Assembly (NCBI GenBank): GCA_016288155.1
Contig: JAEEYP010000052.1
Location: 1 to 64,000, forward strand
Length of the DNA stretch: 64,000 nt
Origin: Clostridiales bacterium
GTDB taxonomy: Bacteria > Bacillota > Clostridia > Oscillospirales > CAG-272
Direction of reading: 5' to 3'
Position numbers and translations under genes: made by a program. Positions 62,708-64,000 of the stretch are shown here, in pieces. The notes below the pieces were generated by a model, which saw nothing but the letters and a program-made list of their open reading frames with translations, was not told the DNA's origin and did no database searches. The first letter of the stretch is position 1, and every line of letters starts with the position of its first letter.

Positions 62708-64000
62708 ATGTCACGTACCGTTGTCCGCTGCCTCGCGATCCTTCTGGCAGCACTGTTCACCCTTTCTCTGTTTGCCTGCGGCGAGAAAACGCCCTCCCCC
62801 GGAGAGAGCGGCACCGCCGCCCCCGGAACGGATACGCCCGTCCCGACCACCGACGAACCCGTACCGGACGACGGGCTCGTGCATGACAGCCTCGCGCCGG
62901 CGGATTTCGACGGCGCGGCGTATGCCGTCGTAGGAGACCAGCAGACCGCCATCGCCGTCACGGCGGATGAGATCCGCGGCGAGCCCGTCAACGATGCGAA
63001 GTACAACGCTTCCCGCCGGGTCGAGGAGCGCTTCAACGTCGTCATCAGCCACGAAGTGATCACGGGCAGCACGGAAGACTTCGTCCGCGACATGATCGCC
63101 GCGGGCGAGGACCGGTACTCCATCGTGATCGCGCAGCCGGCGAGCATGGCTTCCACGCAGATGGCCGGATACTATCTGAATCTGCGGGACGTCGACCAGT
63201 TCGATTACTCCAAGCCCTGGTGGACGAGGGAGACGGACGAGGTCGCCATCGGGCGCGACAAGGCGTATATCGCTTCTTCGTTCTTCACCTATTTCCCGCT
63301 GCTGTACGCCCGCGTCATGGTCATCAACAAGGAGGTCGCCGCGAATTTCAATCTGGAGATCCCCTACGATAAGGTGTACGACGGCACGTGGTACATGGAC
63401 GATATGCTGCAGATGTGCGCCGCCGCCACGGCGGACAAGGACGGCGACGGCAAGATGACGGAGGAGGATTACTGGGGCATCTCCTATCAGCTCGTCCGCT
63501 TCACGACCTTCCAGGCCAGCCAGGGCGTGACCGTCATCAGCAAGGACGAGAACAACATGCCCTACATCGACTTCGACATCGACCGCGCGCAGCGGTATCT
63601 TGACAAAGTCTACGATCTGCTCGATTACTACGGCTTCGACGGAAAGCGGAACCAGGGCGTCGCGCATTTCATGAACGGCAATTCGCTCTTCTGCTACTGC
63701 TACCTCCGCTCCGTCTGCGAGGACATCCGCGATTCGGGGGTCACCTACGGGTTCCTCCTTACGCCGAAACTGGACGAAACGCAGGAGAATTACATCATGG
63801 CGGGCGGCGACCAGTACTGGGCGATCCCGACCACCGCCGTCAAACGGGTCGACATGATCGGCACCGTCACGGAGGCGATGTCCTGCGAGTGCTACAATTA
63901 CGTCATCCCCGCGTTCTTTGAATCCACGATGCAGTATAAGCTCTCCGAGGCGCCGGAGGATACGCGCGTTCTGCAGATGATCCCGGATACGCTTACGGTG
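62708..64000 (+). CDS. Extracellular solute-binding lipoprotein of a sugar-type ABC transporter, 3' truncated by window
   Basis: Manual translation from ATG 62708 is open to the window end: MSRTVVRCLAILLAALFTLSLFACGEKTPSPGES...; lipobox LFAC; not in the supplied ORF track because no stop lies in the window. Confidence 0.85.
   Translation, partial: MSRTVVRCLAILLAALFTLSLFACGEKTPSPGESGTAAPGTDTPVPTTDEPVPDDGLVHDSLAPADFDGAAYAVVGDQQTAIAVTADEIRGEPVNDAKYNASRRVEERFNVVISHEVITGSTEDFVRDMIAAGEDRYSIVIAQPASMASTQMAGYYLNLRDVDQFDYSKPWWTRETDEVAIGRDKAYIASSFFTYFPLLYARVMVINKEVAANFNLEIPYDKVYDGTWYMDDMLQMCAAATADKDGDGKMTEEDYWGISYQLVRFTTFQASQGVTVISKDENNMPYIDFDIDRAQRYLDKVYDLLDYYGFDGKRNQGVAHFMNGNSLFCYCYLRSVCEDIRDSGVTYGFLLTPKLDETQENYIMAGGDQYWAIPTTAVKRVDMIGTVTEAMSCECYNYVIPAFFESTMQYKLSEAPEDTRVLQMIPDTLTV

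Noticed and set aside
1-64000. CRISPR arrays, tRNA/rRNA genes, transposases, prophage or integrase genes
   Set aside because: Read for direct-repeat/spacer arrays, cloverleaf-type sequences and recombinase motifs; none recognised. A covariance or HMM scan would be needed to be certain.

Overview
The window is a GC-rich bacterial chromosome segment. Gene content, codon bias and a T-box leader suggest a Clostridia/Oscillospiraceae-like Firmicute; this is inferred, as no 16S is present. It is densely packed with bacterial genes and shows no rRNA, tRNA, CRISPR array, prophage or transposase. Housekeeping genes include copA-type ATPase, alaS, EF-G-like factor, cysE, cysS, recG, mutY, rarA, recA-recF-recX-rimO-pgsA, aconitase/isocitrate dehydrogenase, holA and an RNase M5-like Toprim protein. 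These are mixed with carbohydrate-related accessory genes: GH127-like, beta-helix proteins, Gfo/Idh/MocA oxidoreductases, TIM-barrel isomerases, ThuA, and an ABC solute-binding lipoprotein cut by the window end. Main items for follow-up: (1) aconitase - uncharacterised exported protein - eukaryotic-type IDH joined by two ATGA stop/start overlaps; (2) a copper ATPase whose C-terminal HMA domain has its own in-frame SD+ATG, so it may also yield a free CopZ-like chaperone; (3) a tRNA-Cys-type T-box leader ahead of cysE, a zinc-ribbon CPBP membrane protease, and cysS; (4) a GrpB/pyrophosphatase-like/NUDIX triple fusion whose 3' end overlaps mutY tail-to-tail; (5) a GGGtGRT + NifU-like pair of unknown function; (6) a citrate/isopropylmalate-synthase-family gene with a perfect 16-bp palindrome over its -10 and a CodY-box-like site upstream; (7) a cluster of nested inverted repeats at 46619-46820 that may be a non-coding mobile or RNA element; (8) a GC-rich hairpin between an SD and a start codon at 36916-36962. 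Everything here comes from reading the sequence and supplied translations; no searches were run.
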